From Mailhella massiliensis (GTDB lineage: Bacteria > Desulfobacterota > Desulfovibrionia > Desulfovibrionales > Desulfovibrionaceae): a stretch of DNA of 64,000 nt. The stretch's first letter is position 1, and each line of letters starts with the position of its first letter. Location of the stretch: contig NZ_LT706940.1 in NCBI RefSeq assembly GCF_900155525.1, positions 55,689 through 119,688 on the forward strand. The letters run 5' to 3'. The notes below the pieces were generated by a model. That model saw only the letters and a list, made by a program, of their open reading frames with translations. It made no database searches and had not been told where the DNA came from. The translations under genes and the position numbers were made by a program. Positions 41,147 through 51,722 of this stretch are shown one piece after another.

Positions 41147-43504
41147 TCAGGGCAGGGTTTTCACCATCAGTTTCCTGCCGGAGGCCCGCCCTCTGTCGTC
41201 CACGACACGCAGCTCATGCACGCCGTCCTGCGGACGCCAGAACAGCGGCTTTCCGGGCGTGGAACGGCCGAGAAAGCGATCCTTCACAAACCAGAACAGA
41301 GCGCCCGCATCGGCGTCGGCATCGGCAATGAGGGCGATGTCGCTTCTCTCCGGGGAAGAGAGGCTGCGCTGATAGACCACGCCTTCCTTGGGGGAAAGAA
41401 TACGCGGCGGCATGCCCGGCACGGCTTCCTGCCCGCAGCCCGGGCCGAAGGGCGGCGGCGGAGGCTTCACCACTCCCGCGCGCAGAAACTGCGCCCGCAG
41501 ATCCGAAGGCCAGAACTCCCACACCTTTTCCTCGGTACGGCCGGGCACGGCCTCGCAGACGCGAAGTCCCGTTTCCCTGTCGATGAGAATGATGCGGAAT
41601 ACTCCCGAGGACCGCGTAGGCGACCTGCCGGGGATATACCATGTTTCCGTCACCTCCCCGCACAGAGAGGTATCAAGGTCTCCCGTGGCCGCGCATACCT
41701 TCTCCCGCGTGATGTTCAGCCCTTCCTGCAGGCGAGGGATGAGATCGGTCATGGAAGCGTCGAGGGAGGCGAGCGCCTGAGCGATATCGGTGAACAGAGG
41801 GGCGGCCACCTCTCCGCCCACCAGCAGAGGATTCTGCGTATTGTCGAAATTCCCCGCCCAGACCACCAGCACATAAGGCCCCACCACACCCGCGGTCCAT
41901 GCGTCGCGGAAGCCGTTGGACGTTCCGGTCTTGAAGCGCAGCGGCACAGGGCCGGAGCCGGTACGCACGAAGTGCACGCCGTCTTCCAGCATACGCAGCG
42001 CCACGACGGCCGCCTCCGGGGAAAGCAGCGGCACGGCGCTCTTCAGCTCCTGCCCGGCAAAAAGCCGTATCTGCCGCCATACGCCCTTGTTGGCCAGCAT
42101 GGCGTACAGCCCGCCGAGTTCGCGCATGGTCACTTCCGCCCCGCCGAGCACCAGACTCAGCCCGTAATGTTCTTCATCAAAGGGCAGTTCCACCCCCGCG
42201 CGGCGCAAAAACCCGTACAGGCCGGGCCGCAGCTCCGAGGCCAGCGTAATGGCGGGAATGTTGCGGCTTGCGCGCAGCGCCTCCTGCGCGGGCAGCGGAC
42301 CGCGGAAAACGCGGTCGAAATTCTCAGGATCGTAGCCGCCGAAGCTGCGCGGGGAATCGGCAAGCAGCGTCTGCGGATGAATGAGCCCCTGATCCAGCGC
42401 CATGGCGTAGATGAAGGGTTTGAGCGTGGAGCCGGGCGAACGCCTCGCCCGCGTGCCGTCCACCTGACCGGAAATGTCGGCGCGGAAGAAATCCGCCGAA
42501 CCAGCCAGAGCCCGCACTTCCATGGTCGGCCAGTGAATGAGCAGCGCGGAAGCATTGTCGAGTCCGTAGCGCCTGCCCCGTGCGGCAAATCCCGTCAGCG
42601 CCCGTTCCAGAACCGCCTGCGCGTTTCTGTCCACAAAAGTGCGTACCGGCGCGCCTTCCCGGGACAGGGACAACAGTTCGCCGGAAAGATGCGGCGCGGC
42701 AAAAGGCAGCGCCGAAGGGGCGTACACACGAAGAGGAGCCTCACCTCCCGACAGGGAAAAACGCACGGGCCTTTCCGCGTCAGTACCGCCCGCCTTCATG
42801 ACCAGGTCATGCATTCTCCGGCGGGCCGCATCGAAATCCGGCCCGCCCAGCGGGTTGCGCCGCACGGGATTCTGCGGCACGGCGGTCAGGGCCAGGGCCT
42901 GCGCGCGGGTAAGATCGCCGGGCCGCACATGAAAATACACCCGCGCGGCCGCGCCTATGCCTTCCACATTGCCGCCGTAGGGCGCAAGGTTGAAGTATGC
43001 CTCAAGAATCCTGCTCTTGTCGTAATGGTATTCGTACTGCAGGGCGCGGGCCATCTGCACCAGTTTGCCGCCCACGCTCTGCGTGGACAGCCCGAGGCGG
43101 AGGCGGGCCACCTGCATGGTGATGGTGGAGCCGCCCATACGGCGGGAACCCGCCAGCATGGAAAGGGCCGAACGCAGCAGGGAAAAAGGGTTCACCCCGA
43201 AATGACGGTAAAAATACCGGTCTTCATAAAAAAGCGCCGCCTGCACGGCCTCGGGCGAGACCTCATGCAGACGCACGCGCAGACGGTACTTTTCATCGGA
43301 GGTAAGGCCCATGCGCATAAGTTCGCCCCCGCCGTCCAGCACCAGAGGAGAAAACTCCACGCCTTCCAGAAGCGGCGGCTTCGGACTCAGGGCAAGCCAG
43401 AGCCAGAAAAACGCCGCAGAAAGAAGAACCGCCGCAGAAAAAATCCGCAGTATGCGCAATCCACCCTCCCGACGCCATGCCCCTCCCCGGGCGGGGAGGG
43501 GCAT
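41147..43504 (-). CDS. pbpC: Penicillin-binding protein 1C
   Basis: A protein of about 785 residues: N-terminal membrane helix, glycosyltransferase family 51 domain (EDRYFYRHFGVNPFSLLRS and GGSTITMQVARL), transpeptidase domain with the active Ser in RRSPGSTLKPFIYAMAL and KTGTS as the KTG motif, and a C-terminal BiPBP_C domain (about 690-785, PRILSPKEGVVYQRS). PbpC builds or repairs peptidoglycan. ATG 43504, four bases after the stop of the alpha-2-macroglobulin gene, is taken; an in-frame start 12 codons upstream overlaps that gene. The pairing with alpha-2-macroglobulin is a classic genomic association. Confidence 0.93.
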   Translation of the reverse strand: MPLPARGGAWRREGGLRILRIFSAAVLLSAAFFWLWLALSPKPPLLEGVEFSPLVLDGGGELMRMGLTSDEKYRLRVRLHEVSPEAVQAALFYEDRYFYRHFGVNPFSLLRSALSMLAGSRRMGGSTITMQVARLRLGLSTQSVGGKLVQMARALQYEYHYDKSRILEAYFNLAPYGGNVEGIGAAARVYFHVRPGDLTRAQALALTAVPQNPVRRNPLGGPDFDAARRRMHDLVMKAGGTDAERPVRFSLSGGEAPLRVYAPSALPFAAPHLSGELLSLSREGAPVRTFVDRNAQAVLERALTGFAARGRRYGLDNASALLIHWPTMEVRALAGSADFFRADISGQVDGTRARRSPGSTLKPFIYAMALDQGLIHPQTLLADSPRSFGGYDPENFDRVFRGPLPAQEALRASRNIPAITLASELRPGLYGFLRRAGVELPFDEEHYGLSLVLGGAEVTMRELGGLYAMLANKGVWRQIRLFAGQELKSAVPLLSPEAAVVALRMLEDGVHFVRTGSGPVPLRFKTGTSNGFRDAWTAGVVGPYVLVVWAGNFDNTQNPLLVGGEVAAPLFTDIAQALASLDASMTDLIPRLQEGLNITREKVCAATGDLDTSLCGEVTETWYIPGRSPTRSSGVFRIILIDRETGLRVCEAVPGRTEEKVWEFWPSDLRAQFLRAGVVKPPPPPFGPGCGQEAVPGMPPRILSPKEGVVYQRSLSSPERSDIALIADADADAGALFWFVKDRFLGRSTPGKPLFWRPQDGVHELRVVDDRGRASGRKLMVKTLP

Positions 43505-43508
43505 GGAC

Positions 43509-46500
43509 TCATTCCACAACAATGGTCCCGCCCGCAGCATGGGCGCGGACGCTTCTGTCGTACATGGCTTCCGCCTGCACGGCGGGCAGGGCGTACACGC
43601 CCCTGTTCACCGCACGCACGGCGTAGGTGAAGGTGGAAGGTTCCGTGCCCAGTGAGGCGAAGAATATCATTCTGTCTTCCCTCCGGTCGGCACGGGCGTC
43701 CGCCGCATCACCCGTATGAACGGGGGCGGCAAGTTCCATTTCAAAGCCGCCGGGCAGAAGATCCACAATGGCCACATCGTTCAGCACTCCGCCATAGACC
43801 CTTGCCGTGACGGACACCGTGATCACGTCGCCCTGATGTACGCTCGTGACGGGATTGCCCTCTGCGTCAAGATAGGTTCTCGTCACTTCCATACCTTCGG
43901 AAAGCGTGCCTTCCGGCACCTTGCGGTCGAAGCCCTGATCCGAAACCTCGAAATACAGGGGCTGACCGCCTTCGGGCACGGCAAGCGCATAGGAGGCGCA
44001 GCCCGGTGCGGAAAGAGTGAGCATTCCGTACAGCTCCTGCGGCAGGAAGGAGCCCTCCTCAAAGCCCGGCTGCATGGCGGTGCAGCGCAGAGATACGCCG
44101 GAGGGAACGGGAACAGCCTCTTCAAGATCGAGCAGGGCACGCACGGCAAGCGCGGCGGAAAGGCTTACATAACGGCCGCCGCCCGTGGCGTCCACAAGCT
44201 CGTCGGCCAGAGCGGAACGCGTATCCTCCAGAAGATCGGGGAAGTACCGCGCCACCATGGAAACACGCAGCGCCTGCACGGCCAGGGCATCCAGCGTGCC
44301 GCCCCGGAAACCGGCCCCCGGCCTGCGGTACAGGCCGATGAATGCCGCTGCGTCGTCCTTCATGCGCATGACGGAGCAACATGCCGCCACCAGAGAAGAG
44401 GTCACATCCTCCTTCCATGCGGGGAAACGCTCCTCCAGCTGATCCACAAGCCGGGTAAGCGCCTGCGTGGTGATGTGCCCCTCTCGGGTGAGCACCCAGA
44501 GTCCGTAAGCCTGCGCCCGGCCCTCTTCCAGCGAGGCGGGCACGCGGTCCAGTACCTTTTCCAGCGCGTCCACAACGGAGGAGAGCAGGCCTCCGGGCAA
44601 AGCCGCGCCCTTTTCGTGCATGGTCAGAAGAAAATCCGCGGCATAGGCCGTGACGAGCACATCCGGTTCCCCGCCGGGCCAGGGCGACACCCCGCGCCAC
44701 TGCAGAGCGCTCTGCACCGCCTGTACGGCATCATCCAGTCTTTCCCGCACGAGCCTGCGCGTCTCTTCCTCGGGACGGGAAGCATCGGCAACAAGCCCGG
44801 GCCGGTCCATGAGCAGAAGGAAGGGGAACGCACGGCTGATGCGCTGCTCCACGCAGCCGTAGGGATAAGCTTCCAGATAGCGGACAAGCCCACGCAACGC
44901 GGGCAGCGGCAGGGCCGATACCGAAGCCGACCCCTTCGCCTCATAGGGATAGAGGCTGCGGCCCGTGGAAAGCTCCGCAGAGGCTGCGACCGTTCCCGTC
45001 TTCAGGCTTTCCCGCAGGGGAGAAGCCGGACGGACGGAAAGCGAAACCTCCCGCATGGCAAGAACGCTCTCCCCGCTCTTCACGGTAAAGCGCACCGCTG
45101 CGCCGCCGGGCCTGTCCTGCGCTTCCACGCGGAAGGGAAGCGTCACTTCCGAGCCGGGAGCCAGCATAAGGGAGGATGGCGGACCTTCGATAATGCGAAG
45201 AGCCGCGTCGCATTCCAGAGAAAGCACGGCGTCAAGATCCTTGCCGGTATGATTGGCCACGGCCACGGCCGCCTCGAACACATCTCCCGGAGAAGCCAGC
45301 ACCGGAAGCTGCGGCGTAACCGTTACGGGGGAGCGTACCGTTGCCCGTGCCGAGGCGCTGCCCGCCTCATGCGCCGAAGAGGCCACCGCCATGACGCGCA
45401 CCGTGCCGTTGTAGTAGCCCGGAACGGGGATTTCCACGGGATTTTCTCCCTCCTTCACGTCCACAAGGCCGAGCCACCAGCTCATGGGAGGCTCGTTCCT
45501 GCGCTTGAAGGGATTATGGAAGCGCCCCCCGGCCATGCCTCTGTCACCGCCGAAGGCGGGGATACGGAAGGAACCGTGTTCGGGCATGAGCAGGTCGAAC
45601 ATCTGCATGGTTTCCACTTCCAGCGCCCTGTCGTTCAGCAGATAGCGCAGAGGATCGGGCGTGGGGAAGGAAGTGAGGCTGAGCACGCCCTCATCCACGG
45701 CGAACACCAGAGCCCTGCCCGCATGACGGGAGAACACGCTCGCGGCAATGACGCCGCCCGGACGCGCAGGTTCGGAAGGAACCGTCACCTTCAGCCCCAT
45801 GTCGCGGCGCGCCACGTTTACGGAAACGGGCGAGACGGCATACACATAGGGCTGCATGAACACATCCTTCGAGGAAAGGGCGCGTACCAGCGCGACATGC
45901 ACATACGCGCGGCCCTCAAAGCCCTGCGGCACCTCTATTTCCTGTACGCTGTCCCCGGCCGGAGCGCGGAACCAGCGCCAGGCCTCCACGCCGTCGCGCT
46001 CAAAGGTGACGAGGCCCGTGCCCTCATACGGGGAGGAGAGGAAAAAGCGCGCCTTTTCACCGGAGGCAAGCGCCGTTTTTTCCAGACGCATACGCAGCGT
46101 GCCCGAAGGCAGCTTTTCCCTGCCCGCCAGGCGCAGATCGTCGTTGCCGGCCACGGTGAAGGGCACCTGCGCCATGACACGGCCCTCCCTGTCCCTCACG
46201 GCAAGCAGGTATTCGCCGCTTTTTTCCGCAGGCAGGGCGAAGGAAAGACGGCCGTCCGCGTCCACTCTTCTCTTCTCTGCAAAAAGCACGCGGTCCACCG
46301 GCGTTTCCTCATAGCGGAAGCGCCCCTCCCTGTCGGTGACGAGGCTGGTCACATAGCGCCTTTCCGATATCTCAAAGGACAGTTCCCCGGGGTCGACCCG
46401 CGCAAGGTCGGGCCCGAGGGCCACGAATTCCAGCGCGGCTTCGCTCCCTCTGGGGATGAAGTCGAGGTTGCCGCCCGTACCCGTGGGTCTGAAGCCCAGT

Positions 46501-49088
46501 ACCGCACGCAGGGGAGAAAGCAGAAAATCCAGCTCTTCCGTCACGCTGCGTCCGTCGCCTGCCTCAAACCCTTCCACCAGAACGCTGCAGTGCAGCGTAC
46601 CGCCGCGCAGCTTCTCCAGCGGAAGAGGCAGAACGACGCGCCCTTCCGCATCGGTACGGAATTCTCCGAGTTCCAGCGTGAGCGGCGACCCCTGATAGGG
46701 CATGGCATCGTGGAAGGTGAAATCCTCATACCCGGGGAAGGAGAGCGGCGCGGGCCAGACCGAAAGACGTCCGCGCAGACGGCGATCCGCCGCAGCCAGA
46801 CCGTAGAGATTTTTTAAAGCGGCCTCCACATTCGCCGTGGAAGCTTCCAGCCAGCCCGTGCCGGGCGCGGGAGAAAGGGCAAGGGAAAGTTCCATGGTGT
46901 CGGGCTGGAACTCCTCCACACGCACGGCGGCGGAGCCGAGCACCACATCCATGCCCTGGCCGTCCGGCGTGCGCACATTGAGGCGGTACCGGCCGGAAGG
47001 CGCGCTCTCCGGCACATTCCAGCTCAGTTCCGCCAGCCCGTCGGGTCCCACGGAGAAACGACGCTCCAGCAGCGTACGTTCCGCCGGGTCGAGAAGCTCC
47101 GCCGTAAAGGGCATGTCGGAAGGAAGCGCCTTCCAGTCGCCCCGGCGCAGAAGTATGCCGAAACGCAGCGTTTCTCCGGGACGGAATATGCCCCGCTGGC
47201 TGAAGACATAGGCGTTGATGCCGTCGGCACGGCTGGTCTGTCCCTGAGTGGGAAAGCGGGAAACGTCCACCTGACGGCCGTAATCGTCGAGGGAAAGCCA
47301 GGCCATGTCCTCACCTCTGCCGCTTCGCAGAAGAGCGGTCACGGCAACGGGCCTTTTTTCCCGCATAAGACCGGAGACGGAAGGAAGGGAAGCCCTGCCG
47401 CGCGCATCGCTCACGGCTTCGGCCACGGGCTCGCCATTGGCGCCGAGAATACGCACCACGGCTCCGGCCACGGGTTCGCCCCGGGAAAGGGAGCACACAA
47501 AGACATCGCGCCCCCCGTCCGCGCTCTTTTTGACGATCATGCCGATATCCGTCACCAGAAGGAAACGCTCCGCCCGGGCCACTGTCTCCTTGCCGTTCAT
47601 GCCCGTCAGTTCAAGGCGCATGAGTCCATGCCCGCCTTCGAGAAGAGGCGTCACGTCCAGCACGGAAAACTGCGGAACGCCGGGTTCCGTTCGACTGAGG
47701 GTGAGCGTGCCTTCCCGGCTGTCGGCCATGGTGTCGAGGGGAAGACTGCCCCCCGCAAAGGGCGACGGCAGGGAGGCCAGCAGCCCGAGGTACGGGTCGA
47801 GCACGCGCTGCGCCCGCCAGCGTATGGCTGTGAGTCCGCTGGAATGGATGTCCAGCTTGCGTTCTCCTCCAAGGGCAAGCACGTTGCCGGGCTGAAGAAA
47901 GTCCAGTTCCGGCCGGAAAGGCGCCGCATGGAACACCTCGCGCCACGGCCCGGCAAGGGTGAACTCCTCCGAAGGCCCGAAGCCTCCGGGCAGGTCGAAG
48001 AGCACATAGCTGCCCGGCTCCGCCGTCACACGGAAGCTCATTCTGCCCACGGCGGTGTCGGAGCTTTGCAGCGGTTCCACCCTCACGGGCCTTGCGCGGC
48101 TGAGCGTTTCATTGTCTATGACAGGAGCCGCCGTCCATACCGTGGGCGAACGGGCTTCCTTCTCCAGACTGCGGGGAAGCTGCACGGCCTTCAGTGCACG
48201 GGCCACGGCGTCGGGCCGCACCAGAAGGCTGGTTTCCAGCGTAAGGCGATATTCTCCTGCGAGATTTTCATCCTGCGCTGCCTCAAGCGTGGCGCGGCGC
48301 ACGGCAAAAAGCGTGCTTCTGCCCGGCACCGTCACCTGCTGCACGGCAGTTTCACGCCCTTTCGGCACCGTCCAGCCCGTGCCCTTGCCGCGTACCTCCG
48401 CAGCAACGCCCGGCAGAGAAAGCGTCACCGTACCGGGGCCTTCGGCCAGAGCAAGTATGCGCGCCCTCACAAGGCAGTTCGTTCCCCCGTTCCAGACGAA
48501 TTCCGGCGTGCCTAAGCGAAGAGACCTGTCGGAAACGGCCAGTACGGCGTCGCGTTCCACCATGCTTCTGTCCGGCGGCGTGGTGAAGGCGATGTCGAAG
48601 GATACGGCCCTCTCTCCGTTGAGATCGGGGTCGATCCATACCTCTCCCTCCATTTTCAGGGTCGCAAGAGGCGGCGTGGAAAAGGAAAGCCGTTTTGCAC
48701 TCAGCTTCGCACGGGCCGGCAGAAAGGATTCGGCAAAAGAAATGGTGAAGGCCGTTTTTTCCGGCCAAGGCTTCTTCGGCAAAAAGACAAGACTGCTGTC
48801 TCCGTCCCAGCGCCAGTCACCGGGCATATCGGGAGAAAGACGGACACCGGATACCGGCGCGCCCTCCCTGCCCGCACTCACCGCGCAGCGGCTCGCCCAC
48901 TCCTCGCCGTAGGCTTTTCTGCACAACGCTTCGTCCGGTTCAAGGTAAAGCCTGAGCACCTCGTCTCCCTCCATCGGCGCAGAGAACACGGCGCGCACAT
49001 GCGCCAAAGCGTCCTGCGACGCGCCGAAGGCGGAACCGGCCATGCAGCACCACAGTAAAAAAGGCAGGAATACCATACGGTAAGGCAT
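43509..49088 (-). CDS. Bacterial alpha-2-macroglobulin (thioester type)
   Basis: A 1859-residue secreted protein with signal peptide (cleavage near AFG-AS, about residue 22). It has a string of MG (Ig-like) domains, a bait region, a complement-like helical domain and the thioester motif GCVEQ with Cys1412 (family CLEQ). It traps proteases in the periplasm by covalent bonding and is thought to work with PbpC in repair after wall damage. No canonical lipobox is seen (LLWCC lacks a small residue before Cys), unlike E. coli YfhM. ATG 49088 has GGAGG in front. Confidence 0.93.
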   Translation of the reverse strand: MPYRMVFLPFLLWCCMAGSAFGASQDALAHVRAVFSAPMEGDEVLRLYLEPDEALCRKAYGEEWASRCAVSAGREGAPVSGVRLSPDMPGDWRWDGDSSLVFLPKKPWPEKTAFTISFAESFLPARAKLSAKRLSFSTPPLATLKMEGEVWIDPDLNGERAVSFDIAFTTPPDRSMVERDAVLAVSDRSLRLGTPEFVWNGGTNCLVRARILALAEGPGTVTLSLPGVAAEVRGKGTGWTVPKGRETAVQQVTVPGRSTLFAVRRATLEAAQDENLAGEYRLTLETSLLVRPDAVARALKAVQLPRSLEKEARSPTVWTAAPVIDNETLSRARPVRVEPLQSSDTAVGRMSFRVTAEPGSYVLFDLPGGFGPSEEFTLAGPWREVFHAAPFRPELDFLQPGNVLALGGERKLDIHSSGLTAIRWRAQRVLDPYLGLLASLPSPFAGGSLPLDTMADSREGTLTLSRTEPGVPQFSVLDVTPLLEGGHGLMRLELTGMNGKETVARAERFLLVTDIGMIVKKSADGGRDVFVCSLSRGEPVAGAVVRILGANGEPVAEAVSDARGRASLPSVSGLMREKRPVAVTALLRSGRGEDMAWLSLDDYGRQVDVSRFPTQGQTSRADGINAYVFSQRGIFRPGETLRFGILLRRGDWKALPSDMPFTAELLDPAERTLLERRFSVGPDGLAELSWNVPESAPSGRYRLNVRTPDGQGMDVVLGSAAVRVEEFQPDTMELSLALSPAPGTGWLEASTANVEAALKNLYGLAAADRRLRGRLSVWPAPLSFPGYEDFTFHDAMPYQGSPLTLELGEFRTDAEGRVVLPLPLEKLRGGTLHCSVLVEGFEAGDGRSVTEELDFLLSPLRAVLGFRPTGTGGNLDFIPRGSEAALEFVALGPDLARVDPGELSFEISERRYVTSLVTDREGRFRYEETPVDRVLFAEKRRVDADGRLSFALPAEKSGEYLLAVRDREGRVMAQVPFTVAGNDDLRLAGREKLPSGTLRMRLEKTALASGEKARFFLSSPYEGTGLVTFERDGVEAWRWFRAPAGDSVQEIEVPQGFEGRAYVHVALVRALSSKDVFMQPYVYAVSPVSVNVARRDMGLKVTVPSEPARPGGVIAASVFSRHAGRALVFAVDEGVLSLTSFPTPDPLRYLLNDRALEVETMQMFDLLMPEHGSFRIPAFGGDRGMAGGRFHNPFKRRNEPPMSWWLGLVDVKEGENPVEIPVPGYYNGTVRVMAVASSAHEAGSASARATVRSPVTVTPQLPVLASPGDVFEAAVAVANHTGKDLDAVLSLECDAALRIIEGPPSSLMLAPGSEVTLPFRVEAQDRPGGAAVRFTVKSGESVLAMREVSLSVRPASPLRESLKTGTVAASAELSTGRSLYPYEAKGSASVSALPLPALRGLVRYLEAYPYGCVEQRISRAFPFLLLMDRPGLVADASRPEEETRRLVRERLDDAVQAVQSALQWRGVSPWPGGEPDVLVTAYAADFLLTMHEKGAALPGGLLSSVVDALEKVLDRVPASLEEGRAQAYGLWVLTREGHITTQALTRLVDQLEERFPAWKEDVTSSLVAACCSVMRMKDDAAAFIGLYRRPGAGFRGGTLDALAVQALRVSMVARYFPDLLEDTRSALADELVDATGGGRYVSLSAALAVRALLDLEEAVPVPSGVSLRCTAMQPGFEEGSFLPQELYGMLTLSAPGCASYALAVPEGGQPLYFEVSDQGFDRKVPEGTLSEGMEVTRTYLDAEGNPVTSVHQGDVITVSVTARVYGGVLNDVAIVDLLPGGFEMELAAPVHTGDAADARADRREDRMIFFASLGTEPSTFTYAVRAVNRGVYALPAVQAEAMYDRSVRAHAAGGTIVVE

Positions 49089-49257
49089 GAAATCCTCCAG
49101 GGGGAAGGGTTTGGCCCAGCATAGAGGAGTTGCCGTTTTCTGACAAGGACGGAAAAACTCCGTCCCTGTGCCCCGCAAGCTTCACCGGTACGGCATCCTC
49201 CTCCTGCCGGAGACCTTGCCCAGAGGCGGCCGCCTTTTCGAACAGCCCGGAAAAAGA

Positions 49258-49292
49258 CAAAAGACGCCCGGTTCCCTGAGGAACCGGGCGTC
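49258..49292 (-). terminator. Terminator after ebfC
   Basis: 13-bp stem GACGCCCGGTTCC / GGAACCGGGCGTC with a 4-base loop, followed on the minus strand by TTTTGTCTTTTT. Confidence 0.9.
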
Positions 49293-49328
49293 CCGCTCCG
49301 GCGTATCGCCGGAAATGTCTTCAAAGGC

Positions 49329-49640
49329 CTAGAACATGCCGGGCAGATGAATTCCGCCGGAAATATTGGCCATTTCCCTTTCGAGGTTGGCGCGGCCGAT
49401 GCGCACGGCCTCGTTCACCGCAGTGATCACAAGATCCTGAAGCATTTCCGTGTCGCCGCTTTCCATGATGGCCTTGTCGATGGTGATGGACTTCATTTCC
49501 TGGCGGCCGTTCATGACCACCTTCACCATGCCGCCGCCGGCGGAAGCTTCCACGTCCTTTTCAGCCATTTCCTGCTGGAGTTTCGCGATCTTGTTCTGCA
49601 TCACCTGAGCCTGGCGCAGCAGGTCGTTCATGTTCTTCAT
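49329..49640 (-). CDS. Nucleoid-associated protein, YbaB/EbfC family
   Basis: A 103-residue helix-strand protein with the family start MNDLLRQAQVMQNKIAKLQQEMAEKDVEASAGGGMVKVVMNGRQEMKSITID. Dimeric DNA-binding nucleoid protein. It follows dnaX by 48 bases, the near-universal dnaX-ybaB order. Confidence 0.95.
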   Translation of the reverse strand: MKNMNDLLRQAQVMQNKIAKLQQEMAEKDVEASAGGGMVKVVMNGRQEMKSITIDKAIMESGDTEMLQDLVITAVNEAVRIGRANLEREMANISGGIHLPGMF

Positions 49641-49688
49641 GCCGTGTCTCCTTGAAGAGTAAGGGCTCCCGGCCCTTTTGTTGCGATG

Positions 49689-51548
49689 TTAACGGTTGAT
49701 GGGGGTGCAGCGCACCAGTCTGGCGTCGTAAGCTTCCTGAAACTTCCTGATGACGGGGTGCTGCTGAATTTCTTCCTTCAGCTCCGCCTCGGTACGCACG
49801 ATTTTCTGCGGAGGACGGAAGGCTATGCGCAGAGGTCTGCCCGCCCAGGCGGCGGCAAGCTGCTCCAGCACCTGAAGCTTTTCCTTGCGTCTGAGCTGCT
49901 GCCCTATGACCTGGGAAAGGGCCTGCAGGACAAGCCAGTCGCCGCGCACCTCGCCCGTCACCTGCCGGAGCATGGGAAGGGGAATGTCGCGGTTGTCCCT
50001 GCATGTTTCCAGAAAACCCTCCCACGGGAGAGAGGCGTCCACGGGAATATCCTTCCAGTCTTCCGCCTGCCCCCGGGCTTCCAGGGCCTGAGTTTCAACA
50101 GTTTTAGGCTCCTCCGTCAAGCCTCGGACGGACGCGGAAGGCTGCGCCGGTGCAGGCTGCTGCACGGGAGAAGGGCGGCTCCGCCACTCCGGGGCAGGGC
50201 ACTTTTCCGCCTTCGCCGGAGGCGCAGGGACGACGGAAACCGCCTCCGCCTCAACGGAAGGGGAAGAAGCCTCAACGGCAAACGACTCCCCCGGCACGGA
50301 AGAAGACACCTCCCCTGACGCGGAAACGGCGGAGGGCGCCGGTGCGGAAAACGCGGAGGAAGACGCCGGAATCACAGGAGCGGAAGCAGCTCCCGGAGCA
50401 GACGGCACCGGAGGCAGCGCGCCCAGTTCTTCCAGAGGAAGCAGGCGCGGAAGCATGGCCAGATTCAGAAGCAGAAGCTCAAGGCCGGCGGAAGGTTCAA
50501 GGCTGGTGAGAATACGGCGCTGGGAATCGAGCGTCATCTGCCATGCGGCGTGAATGTAGGTCAGCGTGAAGCGCGAGGCTGCGGCGGTGAGCCGCTTCTC
50601 TTCCGCTTCCGGCAGGCTGAGTTCCCGGACTGCTCCGGCTCCGGCCTGACGGATGAGGAAAAGGTTGCGCCAAAGGGAGCACAGTTCCCGCAGGAAAAAG
50701 CCCATGTCCGCCCCCTGGGAAAGCAGTTCCCGCACCAGGGCGGCGATGCCCGCCGCATCCTGCGCGGCAAGGGCGTCGAGCAGATGATCCATCACTTCCC
50801 GCCCGGCAAGGCCCAGCACCTCGCGGGCCTGCTGCGCCGTAAGCGGTTCGCCGGGAGCGCAGCCGAGCGCCAGCACCTGTCCGAGCAGAGACATGGAATC
50901 GCGCACGCTTCCCGCCGCACGGCGGGCGATGAGACGGGCGGCTTCCGACTCGAACTCGCGGCCCTCACGGTGCAGAATGTCGCAGATATGCTCTTCCAGC
51001 ACGGCTTCGGGAATCTGCCGGAACACGAAATGCTGGCAGCGGCTGATGATGGTCACCGGAAACTTGTGCTGCTCCGTGGTGGCCATGATGAAGGTCACGC
51101 GGGCGGGCGGCTCTTCCAGGGTTTTCAAAAGGGCGTTGAAGGCCTCCTTGGTGAGCATGTGCGCCTCGTCGATGATGAAGACCTTGTAGCGGCCTTCCAG
51201 AGGCGCATACCCCACGGCGTCGCGCAGGCGGCGGATGTCGTCGATGCCGCGGTTGGACGCACCGTCGATTTCCACCACGTCCACGAAGTTTCCCTGCGTG
51301 ATGCGGCGGCAGGCTTCGCACTGATTGCAGGGTTCTCCCGTGGGTGCATGCTCACAGTTCAGCGCCTTGGCGAAAATGCGGGCGATGGTGGTCTTGCCTA
51401 CCCCGCGCGTGCCGCTGAGAAGATAGGCCGGAGCCACACGGTCTTCGCGCGCGGCGCGGGAAAGGATGGATTTCACCATGTCCTGCCCGACCACCTCGGC
51501 AAAGGTCTGCGGCCGGTAAAGGGCCGCGAGGGAAGCGTTTGCTGCCAT
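49689..51548 (-). CDS. dnaX: DNA polymerase III subunits gamma/tau
   Basis: A 619-residue clamp-loader ATPase. Walker A GTRGVGKTT, zinc site of four Cys (CEHAPTGEPCNQCEAC), DEAH Walker B IIDEAHML, sensor motifs and lid (about 1-375), then a Pro/Ala/Ser-rich linker (about 375-510) and a C-terminal domain (about 515-619). I saw no obvious slippery A-run after the ATPase part, so gamma may not be made by frameshifting here. Co-transcribed with ebfC. Confidence 0.95.
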   Translation of the reverse strand: MAANASLAALYRPQTFAEVVGQDMVKSILSRAAREDRVAPAYLLSGTRGVGKTTIARIFAKALNCEHAPTGEPCNQCEACRRITQGNFVDVVEIDGASNRGIDDIRRLRDAVGYAPLEGRYKVFIIDEAHMLTKEAFNALLKTLEEPPARVTFIMATTEQHKFPVTIISRCQHFVFRQIPEAVLEEHICDILHREGREFESEAARLIARRAAGSVRDSMSLLGQVLALGCAPGEPLTAQQAREVLGLAGREVMDHLLDALAAQDAAGIAALVRELLSQGADMGFFLRELCSLWRNLFLIRQAGAGAVRELSLPEAEEKRLTAAASRFTLTYIHAAWQMTLDSQRRILTSLEPSAGLELLLLNLAMLPRLLPLEELGALPPVPSAPGAASAPVIPASSSAFSAPAPSAVSASGEVSSSVPGESFAVEASSPSVEAEAVSVVPAPPAKAEKCPAPEWRSRPSPVQQPAPAQPSASVRGLTEEPKTVETQALEARGQAEDWKDIPVDASLPWEGFLETCRDNRDIPLPMLRQVTGEVRGDWLVLQALSQVIGQQLRRKEKLQVLEQLAAAWAGRPLRIAFRPPQKIVRTEAELKEEIQQHPVIRKFQEAYDARLVRCTPINR

Positions 51549-51667
51549 AATATATCCGCTCTGGCCGCACCCGTGAAAGGGCGCGGCGAATGTACGGCCC
51601 CGCAGGGCCGGGAAATTGCAAAACCTGGGCCAGCTTAAGGCCTGCCCCGTTTCCGGTCAAGGGAGCG

Positions 51668-51696
51668 GAAAAACCGCGGAGAAGACTTTCTCCGCA
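51668..51696 (-). terminator. Terminator of the LysR gene
   Basis: Stem GCGGAGAA / TTCTCCGC followed on the minus strand by GG and five T. Confidence 0.75.
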
Positions 51697-51722
51697 GTCC
51701 GTCCCCATGAAAGGAACACATG

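Noticed and set aside
43716..46817. Plus-strand frame of more than 1000 codons inside the alpha-2-macroglobulin gene
   Set aside because: Antisense shadow; the minus-strand protein has a signal peptide, domain pattern and thioester motif.
51549..51720. Signal-recognition-particle RNA gene next to dnaX
   Set aside because: The conserved apical loop with GGAAG and GCAG pairs is absent.
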